Shown here in pieces: positions 24,599 through 33,742 of a DNA stretch of 64,000 nucleotides (positions are counted from its first letter, which is position 1; each line of letters opens with the position of its first letter). The position numbers and the translations under genes were made by a program. The stretch is from JACCXG01 sp963717745 (GTDB lineage Bacteria; Acidobacteriota; Vicinamibacteria; Vicinamibacterales; 2-12-FULL-66-21): positions 62,001 through 126,000 of the forward strand of contig CAVQXJ010000018.1 in NCBI GenBank assembly GCA_963717745.1. Reading direction: 5' to 3'. The notes beneath the pieces were generated by a model. The model was not told the origin of the DNA, made no database searches, and saw only the letters and a program-made list of their open reading frames with translations.

Positions 24599-25813
24599 AT
24601 GCTGCTCGAGCCGCGATCACGAAAGGAGTTCCCGGCATGGGCGGGCGCCACCGATGACGAATGGAGCGACTGGAAGTGGCAGTTCCGGAATCGCATCTCG
24701 ACGCCCGAACAACTGGAGCACGCCTTTCCGCTCACCGCCCGGGAACGCGAAGCGGCGCGCCGGTCCCGCGATCTCTTCCGGCTGGGCATCACGCCCCACT
24801 GGGCGACGCTGATCGATCCCGTGGACGATCACTGCCCGATGCGGCTGCAGGCGATCCCCCGGCTCGATGAACTGTCGCCCACCGCGCTTGAACGCGAAGA
24901 TCCGCTGGCAGAGGAGGCCTACTCACCGGTGCCGGGGCTGGTTCACCGCTATCCGGACCGGGTGCTGCTGCTCGTCACTCACGAATGCCCGTTGTATTGC
25001 CGCTATTGCACCAGACGCCGCATCGTCGGCGACCAGCGGGGCACCGATCCGGGTCAGCTGCTCGAGGCCATCGATTACATCCGGCGGACCCCGGCCGTCC
25101 GGGACGTCGTGATCTCGGGCGGCGAGCCGTTGGGACTGAGCGATCGGCGGCTCGAGCAGATCCTGGCCCTGCTGCGGGATATTCCCCACGTGGAGATCAT
25201 CCGCCTCGGCACGCGCACGCCGGTGGTCCTCCCGCAGCGGATCACCGCCGATCTGGTCAACATGCTGCGGCGGTTCCATCCGATCTGGCTGAATACCCAT
25301 TTCAACCACCCGCTGGAACTGACACCGCCGGCGACCCGAGTGGCGATGGAGCGGATCGTCGATGCCGGCATTCCGACCGGGAATCAGACGGTGCTGCTGC
25401 GTGGGGTCAACGATTGCCCGGTCGTCATGCGGCGGCTGATGCACGAGTTGGTCAAGGTGCGGTGCCGCCCCTACTACCTGTATAGCTGCGACCACTCACA
25501 AGGCCTGGGTCACTTTCGCGTGCCGGTGGAAACCGGCCTCGAGATTCTGGAATCGCTCTGGGGGCACACTTCCGGGCTCGCCATCCCGGTGTTCGTGGTC
25601 GATGCGCCCGATGGCGGCGGCAAAATCCCGCTGTTGCCCAACTACCGGGTGTCCGATGGGGTCCTGCGCAACTACGAAGGCCGTCACTTTCCCTACGCCG
25701 ATGCAGACCGGTCAGCGCGCCTGGAGAACGGCACGTGCCGATCGTGCGGCACGGATCACGCCGCTGCGCTGAGCAGGCCGGGTCAGGGAGAAGGAACGGT
25801 TGCTTCTCCCTGA
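24599..25813 (+). CDS. Lysine 2,3-aminomutase-like radical SAM enzyme (KamA family)
   Basis: Starting at MLLEPRSRKEF (404 residues). The radical SAM motif is Cys130-x3-Cys134-x2-Cys137 (ECPLYCRYC). ISGGEPL follows. PYYLYSCDHSQGLGHFR carries Asp298, and VVDAPDGGGKIPLLPNY carries Asp335 and the PLP lysine Lys342. In clostridial lysine aminomutase the equivalent two aspartates grip the side-chain amine of lysine. Their presence here suggests a diamino-acid substrate such as lysine, unlike glutamate aminomutases. Cys273 (GVNDCP) and C-terminal CRSC resemble the zinc-site cysteines. It should convert alpha- to beta-lysine. It is divergent from two ATP-grasp ligases and GNAT. Confidence 0.9.
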   Translation: MLLEPRSRKEFPAWAGATDDEWSDWKWQFRNRISTPEQLEHAFPLTAREREAARRSRDLFRLGITPHWATLIDPVDDHCPMRLQAIPRLDELSPTALEREDPLAEEAYSPVPGLVHRYPDRVLLLVTHECPLYCRYCTRRRIVGDQRGTDPGQLLEAIDYIRRTPAVRDVVISGGEPLGLSDRRLEQILALLRDIPHVEIIRLGTRTPVVLPQRITADLVNMLRRFHPIWLNTHFNHPLELTPPATRVAMERIVDAGIPTGNQTVLLRGVNDCPVVMRRLMHELVKVRCRPYYLYSCDHSQGLGHFRVPVETGLEILESLWGHTSGLAIPVFVVDAPDGGGKIPLLPNYRVSDGVLRNYEGRHFPYADADRSARLENGTCRSCGTDHAAALSRPGQGEGTVASP

Positions 25814-25830
25814 ATCCTGGACCCAGGAAC

Positions 25831-28800
25831 TTAGAACTCGAGCCGCAGACCCAGGCGCACGTTGCGGGCGGTGTCGCTGCGCGTGTTCGTGATCCGCATG
25901 AAGGTGGAGCTCGTCACGCTGACCTGCGGGTTCACCCACTGCGGATGGTTGGTCAGGCTGAACGCTTCCGCACGGAACTGCAGCCGCACCCGTCCCTGGA
26001 TCGGGAAGGTCCGGAACAGCGACATGCTGTAGTTCCAGAATCCGGGGCCGCAGAACTGGTTCCGCCCGATGTTGCCGTAATGGGCGGTCGTGACGTTCGC
26101 GAACGCCGACGGATCGTAGTAGGGCTCGTCGGGGCCGATCCCGACCCGCCGCACCTCGCCGACGAGGTCGGCGGTCTGCAGGTTGCCCCGCTGGTCGAGC
26201 GCGGAGTTGCTGGCGGTGACGTGGAACGGCGTCCCGGAGTAGGCCGCGAACGTGCCGTTCACCTGCCAGTCCTTGATCAGCAGGTTCGCCACCGTGTTGC
26301 CGCTCTCGCTGCCGAACGGCAGGCGATAGGCTGTAGCCCAGCGTGAACGCGTGCCGGCGATCGAAGCCGGCGTGCGCCCAGTTGCGCTCGAACTCCTCGG
26401 GCGCGTTGTAATCGAACGTCGCGGTTCCGTCCTCATCGGTCAGGTTGAACGTTTCGCCGAGCGTGTAGGCGCCGCGCAGCAGCAGGCCGTTCCTGAACGG
26501 TCGCGTGAGCTGGACCTGCATCGAGTGGTACTTGGCCCTGTTCCAGCCGCCGAAGAGCAGTCGTGGAGGCCGTCCGCCCGAACGGCCGGAAGAACAGGCG
26601 CCCCTGCTCGCCGCCGCCAGGAGGCGACACGTTCAGCTCGATGTTGGCGAAGCCGCGGGTGGTCTTCGTCCCCACGTAAGCGACGTTCACGGACATGTCG
26701 AACGGGAGGCGTCGCTCGAACGCCGCGTTCCACGACTGGATGTAGCCGCGGTGGACGTTGTCCGGATCCGGCGTCCTCATCGTCGCCGTGATCGGCAGCA
26801 GCGTCCGGGCGACATCCGGACCGGGGCCGGTGAATTCCGGGATGCCCTGTTCGAGCGTGCCGTACGGCTGCCAGCTGTTCAGGCTGACGTAGGTGTTGTG
26901 AATGGTGAGCGGATAGGCGCCGCGCAGCGGACGGGCGAACGGCAGCGGGTTGTAGGTGAGACCATAGCCCGAGCGCACCACCGTCAACGGGTTGAGGCGC
27001 CAGGCCACCCCCACCCGTGGCGCGAAGTCGGTCTTACGGGTCTTCAGGCCTACCTCGCGCGGGATGTCCCCCACGCCGCCGAGCAGCACTTCCATCGTCG
27101 CGGTGTCCAGCCGTTCCACGCCCCGGTCATCGGCGCGCGTCACCAGCGGGAAGTATTCGTAACGCACACCGAGATCCAGCGTCACGTTGGGATGGGCCTG
27201 CCACCGGTCCCCGAAGTAGAAGCCGTAGCGCATCTCACGCGTCGACATCTCTTCCCACTGAATGGCCTTCTGCACCTGAGACGTCAGGCCGAGCAGGAAC
27301 GACGCGTACTGATTGTAGAAGTTCGGACGCCTGTGGACCGCTGCGCAGGCCGCTGAGGTTGCCACTGAAATCGAGCGCGCCCGCGCGGACCGGTGCCGCC
27401 GAACTCGGGCTGCCAGTGGTTCATCGACTGATGATCGACCGCCCCGCCGAACCGGAACGAATGCGTGCCGGCGAGCTTCGTGACGTTCGCGGTGGCGGTG
27501 TAGGTCGGATCGAATCGCGTATAGGGATTCCAGGCGTCGGTCGAGCCCTGTGCCGTCATGCCGTTGCCCCAGACCGGCATGCCGCTCTGGCGGACGTCGG
27601 GGCCGTTCGTGCCCGGGATGCCGAGCTCCAGTCCGTAGTTGGTGCCGTAGTCCGGACCGTACCCCCACTGATCGAGGAGCGAATACCCGACGGTGGTGTC
27701 GATGACGAGTGACCGGCTGGGCGTGAAGGTCTGCCCGATCGTCGCCACCCAGGTCTTGGTCTTGCCGAGGCCGCCGCCGTCGAACGAGAGCTTCTGGAGG
27801 TTGCTCACGCTGGCGTCCATGACCCCGATCTTTCCCCAGATCTGATGGCCGGGGCTGCGGTTCCAGTTGATCTTGACGTCGTACTGGTTGCGGTCGAAGG
27901 TGTTGATGTATTCCTTGAAATAGTTGTCCTGGTTGCCCGGCCCGTTGGGCAGCGGATAGAACTCGTTGATCCGGCGCGCGATCGGGTTGATGCGATCGGC
28001 AGGAATGATGTTGTCGGCAAAGGGCACGCGCCCGCGCCCCTCGCTGTCGCCGGTACGCGGATCGTAAATCAGCTGCAGCGAACCGTTGCTGTTGAACGCC
28101 TCGCTGAAGTCGCCGCGGCGCATCTTCTCGGTGGGCACGTCGTTGATCGACTCCCCGGCGGTGTCGCGGTACTGCCCTTCGAACGCGCCGAAGTAGAAGA
28201 CCTTGTTCCGGACGATCGGCCCGCCGAGCGTGCCGCCGTCGATGTGGTGATTGGACGGGAGCTTCGGCGTGTTGTTCCGCTTGGCCGCCCAGGTGCGCGC
28301 GCGCAGGTTCTGGTCGTTGTAGAACGCGAAGCCGGAGCCCGACGAATCGATTGGTGCCCGACTTGGTGATGACGGTGACCGCCGCTCCGCCCGCCAGGCC
28401 CTGATCCGCAGAGAAGCTGCCGGTGGTCACGTTGACCGAGGCGATGGTCTCGGCCGGCGCGACATAGAGCGCATGATGCGGCAGCCAGGTGAAGCTGTTG
28501 GTCGCGCCGTCCACGCGCGTGCTGTTGTTGTTGGGATTGGTGCCGTTCACGGTGGTCGCAAGTGATCGCGCCGGCGTGTCGATTTCGGCGTTCTGAAATG
28601 CCGACGGCGTCGAGCCGGGCACGAGATCGAGCAGGCTCTGGTAGTTGCGGAACTCCGGCAACGGCAAATCGTCGATTTCCTTGGACGAGAATGCAGAGCC
28701 GGTGTCGGCCTTGTCGGTCTTGAGCAGCTGGACTTCAGACTGCACCGTGACCGACTCAGTGAGCGCGCCGACTTCCAGCCTGGCCTCGACGCGGCTGATC

Positions 28801-29117
28801 GAGCCCGTGGTCACCGGCACGTTCTGCTGCACGAACTCCTTGAAACCCTGCAGGCTGACTTTGACGTCGTACGGGCCCGGCAGCACGTTGGTGAATGTGT
28901 ATGCGCCGCTCTCATTCGAGACGGCGGTCATGGTGAGGTTGTTGTCACGGTTGACGATGGTGATCGTGGCGCCCGGGATGCGGGCCCCCGATCCGTCCTG
29001 CACGGTTCCTACGATGCTGCCATAGAGCTCCTGCGCAGCTGCGCCCGGTGTGGCGGCGACCGTCACGGCCAGCCAGGCGAGCGCAATGACATGCGATCGG
29101 ATCTTCCCCAGTCCCAT
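25831..29117 (-). pseudogene. TonB-dependent receptor, Oar-like, with several frameshifts
   Basis: Reading across frames gives about 1,090 residues. There is a signal peptide (VIALAWLAVTVAATPGAAAQ), a carboxypeptidase-regulatory-like domain (GSIVGTVQDGSGARIPGATI), a plug (LLKTDKADTGSAFSSKEIDD, then ITKSGTNRF) and a beta-barrel ending in LGLRLEF. Frame changes occur near 28340, 27370, 26555 and 26330, and homology resumes each time (for example MRRGDFSEAFNSNGSLQ, NFYNQYASFLLGL, LRGAYTLGETFNLTDEDG). GAGGAGG precedes the ATG. This family imports glycans or other large substrates through the outer membrane. The lesions may be sequencing errors. It is unlinked to a SusD homologue. Confidence 0.85.
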
Positions 29118-29270
29118 GCATCCTCCTCGCGCAACGACTCAACAGAAGTGGTCCGGTGCTTCAACGATCGCGCAGAGCATAACGTCCTGGGGGCCGGTAA
29201 TAGCGTCGAAAATTGCCGCTGAGGAACCGCGTTCTGCCGAGCTTGGGTCGCAGGCTGGACTGTTCTGGTG

Positions 29271-29780
29271 CTAAGACCGCGCGTCGAGCAGGCGCTCGAT
29301 CTGCGCCAGGTGGTTGCGATCGTGGCCCGTCGTCATGCGCATGATGTGGCGGATGCTCTCAGCGCCTCGCTCGGAGTGCATTCCGAATCGCTCCAGCTCG
29401 CCGTCGGTGAGGCTGCCCAGCAGCCGAACCGTAGAGGCGCGAATCGCCGTGAACAGCGCGAGCGAGGCATGGGCGTCGCCACGGTCGGCGTGCTGCGACA
29501 CGATCCACGCCTCCTGATCGAATGCCTGAATCGGACCTCCAGGCGACGACAGGATCATGCGAAGACGATAGGCCATGACGATCTCCACATCCGCGAGGTG
29601 CGAGACGATCTGCGCCACCGACCAGCGTCCCGGCTCCGGACTCCGCTGCAGGTCCTCGGTGGTGCGGCCGGCGATGATCGTCCCGACCCGGCCCGGTGTG
29701 GTGGCGAGGCTCGTGAGCGGGTCCAGCCCCTCGGCGAGCGACAGCATGCGCGCGGTGTACTGCTGAGCGGTTTCCGTCAT
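29271..29780 (-). CDS. DinB family protein
   Basis: A 169-residue four-helix bundle of the DinB/YfiT type. The metal-binding histidines are in WSVAQIVSHLADVEIVMAYR and in the C-terminal TGHDRNHLAQIERLL. These proteins are putative metal-dependent transferases or hydrolases that often act on thiols; the substrate is unknown. The ATG at 29780 opens MTETAQQYTARM with family-like sequence. It is divergent from the LamG gene, with 75 bp between. Confidence 0.85.
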   Translation of the reverse strand: MTETAQQYTARMLSLAEGLDPLTSLATTPGRVGTIIAGRTTEDLQRSPEPGRWSVAQIVSHLADVEIVMAYRLRMILSSPGGPIQAFDQEAWIVSQHADRGDAHASLALFTAIRASTVRLLGSLTDGELERFGMHSERGAESIRHIMRMTTGHDRNHLAQIERLLDARS

Positions 29781-29841
29781 GTTCAGATTCTCGCATTACC
29801 CGACCGGCGCGGGCCCGGGCCGTGCTCGAGCCGGACACGCG

Positions 29842-29847
29842 TATACT
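29842..29847 (+). promoter_or_regulatory. -10 box giving a probable leaderless start for the LamG gene
   Basis: TATACT ends eight bases before the ATG at 29856, so transcription would begin at or right next to the start codon. No ribosome site is visible in that gap. The -35 region is weak. Confidence 0.4.
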
Positions 29848-29855
29848 CCGTCGGC

Positions 29856-30764
29856 ATGACGAGGACGGCTGCGAGAGTTAAACGACCATTGGTCATTCTG
29901 GCGCTGACGGTGACGGCGGTGTTCCTGGTGCACGTCGTGCCTCGTACTCAGTCGTCCTCGGGCCAGCCGCCGCTGCGTTCCGCGCTGACTTTTCATGCCT
30001 CGTTCGACGGCAAGGTCGACGCAATCCAGGCCGCCGGAAACCCGTCGCTTCACTGGGCTCCGTCGCTGAAGGAACGGCGGAATGCCAGCACGGGCCTGCC
30101 GCCGTCCGGTGAGACCCAGCATGCGGTCGGCGCGGGGCGGTTCGGCGATGCCCTGCGGTTCACGAGACGCACGGCACCGGTGGTCTTCTTCCGGGCGCAG
30201 CAGAACATGTCCTACGCTCCGTCCGACTGGAGCGGCACCGTCTCGGTCTGGCTCCAGGTGGATCCGCAGGGGCAGCTCGAGACTGGATTCTGCGACCCGG
30301 TGCAGATCACGCCCCGGGCCTGGAACGACGCCGCCTTTTTCGTCGAGTTCGAGAAGCGTCCCCAGGGGATTCCGTTCCGCCTCGGGGTCTACGCCGATCT
30401 CGACGTCTGGAATCCTGCGAAGCGGAAGTTCGAGGAGATCCCGGCGAGCGAGCGTCCGCTCGTCACCGTCACCGACCCTCCCTTCTCCGGGAACAAGTGG
30501 ACCCACGTCGTCTTCACGTTCGAGCGCTTCAACACCGGAAAGCCCGACGGGATCGCCCGTCTCTATCTCGACGGCGAGCCGCGTGGCGCCCTCCCGCCAC
30601 GGCAGCAGACCTTCACGTGGCAACCTGAGGAGGCCTTCATCGGTCTCGGCCTCAACTACATCGGGTTGCTCGACGAGTTGTCGATTTTCAATCGCGCGCT
30701 GACGCCTGACGAAGTGACCCAGTTGTACCGGCTGCCCTCCGGCGTGCCGGCGCTTTCGCGCTGA
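29856..30764 (+). CDS. Secreted LamG (concanavalin A-like) domain protein
   Basis: A 302-residue protein with a signal peptide (LVILALTVTAVFLVHVVP). It has one concanavalin A-like fold: ALTFHASFDGKVDAI at the start, GTVSVWLQVDPQG in the middle and GLNYIGLLDELSIFNRALTP near the end. This is the usual LamG_3 pattern in Acidobacteriota, Planctomycetes and Verrucomicrobia, probably a carbohydrate- or surface-binding module. The last residues (EVTQLYRLPSGVPALSR) look like a normal LamG end. A histidine-kinase fragment begins in another frame right at its stop codon, so the 3' border is abnormal. Confidence 0.8.
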   Translation: MTRTAARVKRPLVILALTVTAVFLVHVVPRTQSSSGQPPLRSALTFHASFDGKVDAIQAAGNPSLHWAPSLKERRNASTGLPPSGETQHAVGAGRFGDALRFTRRTAPVVFFRAQQNMSYAPSDWSGTVSVWLQVDPQGQLETGFCDPVQITPRAWNDAAFFVEFEKRPQGIPFRLGVYADLDVWNPAKRKFEEIPASERPLVTVTDPPFSGNKWTHVVFTFERFNTGKPDGIARLYLDGEPRGALPPRQQTFTWQPEEAFIGLGLNYIGLLDELSIFNRALTPDEVTQLYRLPSGVPALSR

Positions 30765-31165
30765 GCAGCGGCCGTTACGTGAATCTCCAGCGGGCCCGTT
30801 TTGCCGATCGGCTCGACATCCGCTGGGACGTGGACCCGGCGGCGCTGTCCGTGCCGGTGCCGACGCTCTTGTTGCAGCCGCTGGTCGAGAATGCCATCCG
30901 TCACGGCACGGCACCGCAGTCGCGGCGCTCCGCTGTGACGATCGCCGCTCGCGTCGAGGGGACGCGGCTCAGGGTGCGGGTCTCGGACGATGGCGTGGGA
31001 CTGCCGGCCGGCTTCGATCTGAGCCGTGATTCCGGTACCGGCTTGAGCAATACCACCTCCCGATTGAGACAGCTGTACGGCGCGCTCGCGTCCTTCGGAG
31101 TCGGTCCGGCCGAAGGCGGCGGGACGATCGCCGAGGTCCTGCTTCCGACCGCGCCGGTCGGTGGA
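30761..31165 (+). pseudogene. LytS-type histidine kinase, C-terminal fragment
   Basis: This holds only the ATPase half of a LytS/YpdA-type kinase: RARFADRLDIRWDVDPAAL, then LLLQPLVENAIRHGTAP (N box), VSDDGVGLPAG and GTGLSNTTSRLRQLYG. The phosphoacceptor His domain and all membrane helices are missing. The fragment begins exactly at the stop codon of the LamG gene, with no start codon where the fold begins. It runs without a stop into response-regulator sequence at about 31160. It is the 3' part of a kinase joined to unrelated upstream sequence. Confidence 0.75.
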
Positions 31166-31627
31166 GCGCGCCAAGCGGCGGGTCCGGGAGCGGCGGCTCG
31201 GCGAGTTGGCGACGCAGGTGGCGAGCATCTCCGCGGAACTGCGGCACGATCCGGCGCTTGCCGCCGCCCCGGGTGGGAGCCCTGCGCCCCCGGCCTATCT
31301 GGAGCGGCTCTCGTTCAAGGACGGAGATCATTCGGTGCTGGTGAAGACGGCCGACCTGGTCTGGATCGAAGCGGAGGATTACGACGTGCTGATCCACGCG
31401 AGGCAGGACGCCACCTGGTACGCGCGTCGCTGGCATCGCTCGAACAGCGCCTCGACCCGCAGCGCTTCCGGCGGGTGCACCGGACCGCGATCGTCTACCT
31501 TTGCGAGGTCCGCACCCTGAGCGATCGCGGCGGCCTGCGCCTCACGCTGTCGGACGGATCGGAGGTCGCCGTGAGCCGGTCCCGGCGGTCGAAGATCGAG
31601 CACCTGCTTCGTCCGCGTTTCCGCTAA
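31161..31627 (+). pseudogene. LytTR response regulator lacking its receiver domain, frameshifted
   Basis: It starts at SVERAKRRVRERRLGEL, which normally follows a receiver domain, and continues through LERLSFKDGDHSVLVKTADL and WIEAEDYDVLIHA. After a frame change near 31425 it resumes with LASLEQRLDPQRFRRVHRTA and LSDGSEVAVSRSRRSKI, a complete LytTR DNA-binding fold. The receiver and the end of the kinase are absent at the junction near 31160. A LytS-LytR two-component pair is therefore present only as its two outer pieces. Confidence 0.75.
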
Positions 31628-31766
31628 TTCGCCCCTCCAACCGTTCCTGTCGCTGCCATTCGCAGCGCGGCGACTTCCGTCCGCTGCATTCTCCGGTTCG
31701 TCCCTGCAAAGCGGTTGGCTCGACCAGGCTCGCGCCGCATCATCCTGCCTCCGAAGGAGCCCCGAC

Positions 31767-32137
31767 ATGCGCATCCGCCAGATCGTTTCCGCACTCCTCC
31801 TCGTCGTCCTCCTCGCTACACCACGGGCAGGTGCCCAGAGCGCGGCGCCGTTGCTCGTCGACGTCGACTGGCTGAGCTCGTCGAACGAGCCGCACGCGAG
31901 CGGGGCATCGCGATTCGCGGCGGCTGCTTCTGCAATCCGGGAGCGGCGGAGCATGCCTTTGGCATCGACGCGGCGCGCGCTGCCGCCTGTCTGAAGGGGC
32001 CGTTCACGGTCGGCGGTTTTCGCGAGTGCCTCCAGGGCACCGCGGTCGGCGCCTTGCGGGCATCGCTCGGGTTGGCGACGAGCGAAGACGATCTCGATCG
32101 GCTGGTGTCGCTCGTGGCGGCGTTGCTGGAGCCGTAG
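31767..32137 (+). pseudogene. Chimera: rhodanese-like N-terminus joined to a class V aminotransferase C-terminus
   Basis: The ATG at 31767, with GAAGGAG upstream, starts a signal peptide and PLLVDVDWLSS, which reads like the opening of a secreted sulfurtransferase (rhodanese). From about 31875 the match switches frame to LVERAARERGIAIRGGCFCN, then FTVGGFRECLQGTAVGALRA and LGLATSEDDLDRLV. This is the last third of a class V aminotransferase or cysteine desulfurase-like protein. The middle of both genes is missing. Neither half can be functional here. Confidence 0.55.
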
Positions 32138-32152
32138 GTAGACACGACGGGG

Positions 32153-32181
32153 GAGGCGCCTCGATCTACCTTCGGCGCCTC
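32153..32181. terminator. Hairpin between convergent genes
   Basis: An 8-bp perfect stem (GAGGCGCC with GGCGCCTC) around a 13-base loop lies between two converging reading frames. There is no U-tract, so this is either a stable hairpin or a weak bidirectional terminator. Confidence 0.4.
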
Positions 32182-32212
32182 GAGGCCCAACCGCCCCGGC
32201 CTTCTCCGGAGT

Positions 32213-33568
32213 TCACGACACGAGCGCGGCAATCGGTCGTCCCGCGCCCTCCGACGGGCGAAGACCAATCCAGTGCGCCATGGTGGCGCTCACGTCGGCG
32301 AGAGAGGCCGCCGCCGGCGACGCTGCGGAAGGAACGGGCATGTCCGAGCGAATCGCCAGCAGTTCCTCCTGGGCTTCAGCGAGGAACAGGTAGAGCGTCT
32401 TCTCGCGATACGCGGCGCTCTTCTCGGCCTGGACCCACACGTAATAGGAGAGCTGCTCGACGTCGATGAAGGATCCGACGGGATCCTCCACGAGCGGAAT
32501 CTGATCGGATGTCCTGGGCTGCGAGAAGAGCAGAAGGCTGCTGAATGGCTTCAGCCGGTCGCGGACGCCGTAACGGGCCACGAGCACGCGCGGCTGGGCG
32601 CGCCTCAGGGCCTGCACCGCGGCCCACTCGACGAACGTGTTGTTGACGAACAAAGTGCCGTTCCCGGTCAGCAGGACATCGCGAACGAATCCCTGGACGA
32701 TATCTTCCGAATTGAACAGGGCTCCGGGGTCAGGCCTGATGGTCAGGCCACGCGCGTACGCCGCGAACGCCTGAGGACTTTCCACGCCGCTCTGGATTCT
32801 GCTGAACAACGCCCGCATCAGCTGATCGCGGTAGGGCAGCAGCCGCTCGTAGCTCAAGCCAATCAGCGACCGGGGGCGGCCGGCGCGTGGCTGCCGATCG
32901 ACCAGGTCGTGCAGCGCCGCGTGCGATTCGACGATCCAGGCGTCGGTGGACGCGAACCCCGCCTCCTCCTGGAGCCGGTCGAAGAGTGACGCGCGCCGTT
33001 CACCGTCAGCCTCCGCGCCGAACAGGGCTCGAAGGTAGCCATCACGGCGGCTCGCGCCCGCGAGCGTGAGGGGGATTCGCATCCCTCTCGCTTTGAGACG
33101 GGCCCACAGCCGGTCGGGCTGCACGGCGATATCGCCGCTGTAAACCTGCACGACCAGGCGCCGTGGACGTTCGGGCGGGTACAGCCGGGACTCGAGCACG
33201 GGATCGATCGGTTGGAAGAACAGATCGACTTCACGCCGCCATGTAGGCAGGAGACTCCGGGTGCGCAGCGCCGCCTGGGCCAGGTCCTGGAAACGGGAGG
33301 GGTCGCGATCCTCGATCCGGTGCAGCGCCGCCTCGCGCTCGACCCGGGCGACGCCCTCTGAGAGTTGCCGCAGGTCGCCCGGCGTCACCTGCGACAGGTG
33401 TTCCAGCAGCGCCTGCTGGTAGCGCTGTTCAGCGGGGAAGAGCAACGCCCATCGCTGCAGCTCCACCAGGATGAACGCGTGGACGGTCGCCGGCAGCCTC
33501 CGCAACATGTCGCCGTGCTCCCGGGCGAGAGTGGCCGCGTCGCTGCTCAGCCGGGCATCGAACTGCAT
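32213..33568 (-). CDS. Conserved hypothetical protein, unknown function
   Basis: A 451-residue soluble protein without signal peptide or membrane helix. The N-terminal half is alpha-helical (HAFILVELQRWALLFPAEQR, then DLAQAALRTRSLLPTWRREV). Then comes a region with RRLVVQVYSGDIAVQPDRLW and a C-terminal part with NGTLFVNNTFVEWAAVQALR and ARYGVRDRLKPFSSLLLFSQ. I do not recognise a domain. It is downstream of an alkaline-phosphatase-fold gene on the same strand but separated by a 166-bp repeat element. In context it may be a chaperone or cytoplasmic partner; that is only a guess. Confidence 0.6.
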   Translation of the reverse strand: MQFDARLSSDAATLAREHGDMLRRLPATVHAFILVELQRWALLFPAEQRYQQALLEHLSQVTPGDLRQLSEGVARVEREAALHRIEDRDPSRFQDLAQAALRTRSLLPTWRREVDLFFQPIDPVLESRLYPPERPRRLVVQVYSGDIAVQPDRLWARLKARGMRIPLTLAGASRRDGYLRALFGAEADGERRASLFDRLQEEAGFASTDAWIVESHAALHDLVDRQPRAGRPRSLIGLSYERLLPYRDQLMRALFSRIQSGVESPQAFAAYARGLTIRPDPGALFNSEDIVQGFVRDVLLTGNGTLFVNNTFVEWAAVQALRRAQPRVLVARYGVRDRLKPFSSLLLFSQPRTSDQIPLVEDPVGSFIDVEQLSYYVWVQAEKSAAYREKTLYLFLAEAQEELLAIRSDMPVPSAASPAAASLADVSATMAHWIGLRPSEGAGRPIAALVS

Positions 33569-33576
33569 GCGTGCGC

Positions 33577-33742
33577 CTAGTCCCCTGGAAGCGTGATGAC
33601 TTGCCTAAGTCCCGGAGCGCGGCGCCCGGGTGGCAAGGCGCGAAGAGCGAGCCTATTGGGCATAAGTGAGCGATGAGCAACGCCGCCACCAGGGATGCCC
33701 CGCCCGGGAATTAGGTGAGTCATCACGTTTCCAGGGGACTAG
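33577..33742. mobile_element. 166-bp MITE-like element with long inverted ends
   Basis: The two ends are inverted repeats of about 38 bp, CTAGTCCCCTGGAA and then CGTGATGACT in both, with only a few mismatches. Both ends are CTAG. The interior is GC-rich and has no long ORF. It fills almost the entire gap between two co-directional genes, and its right end supplies the TAG stop codon of the gene at 33739. Confidence 0.75.
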
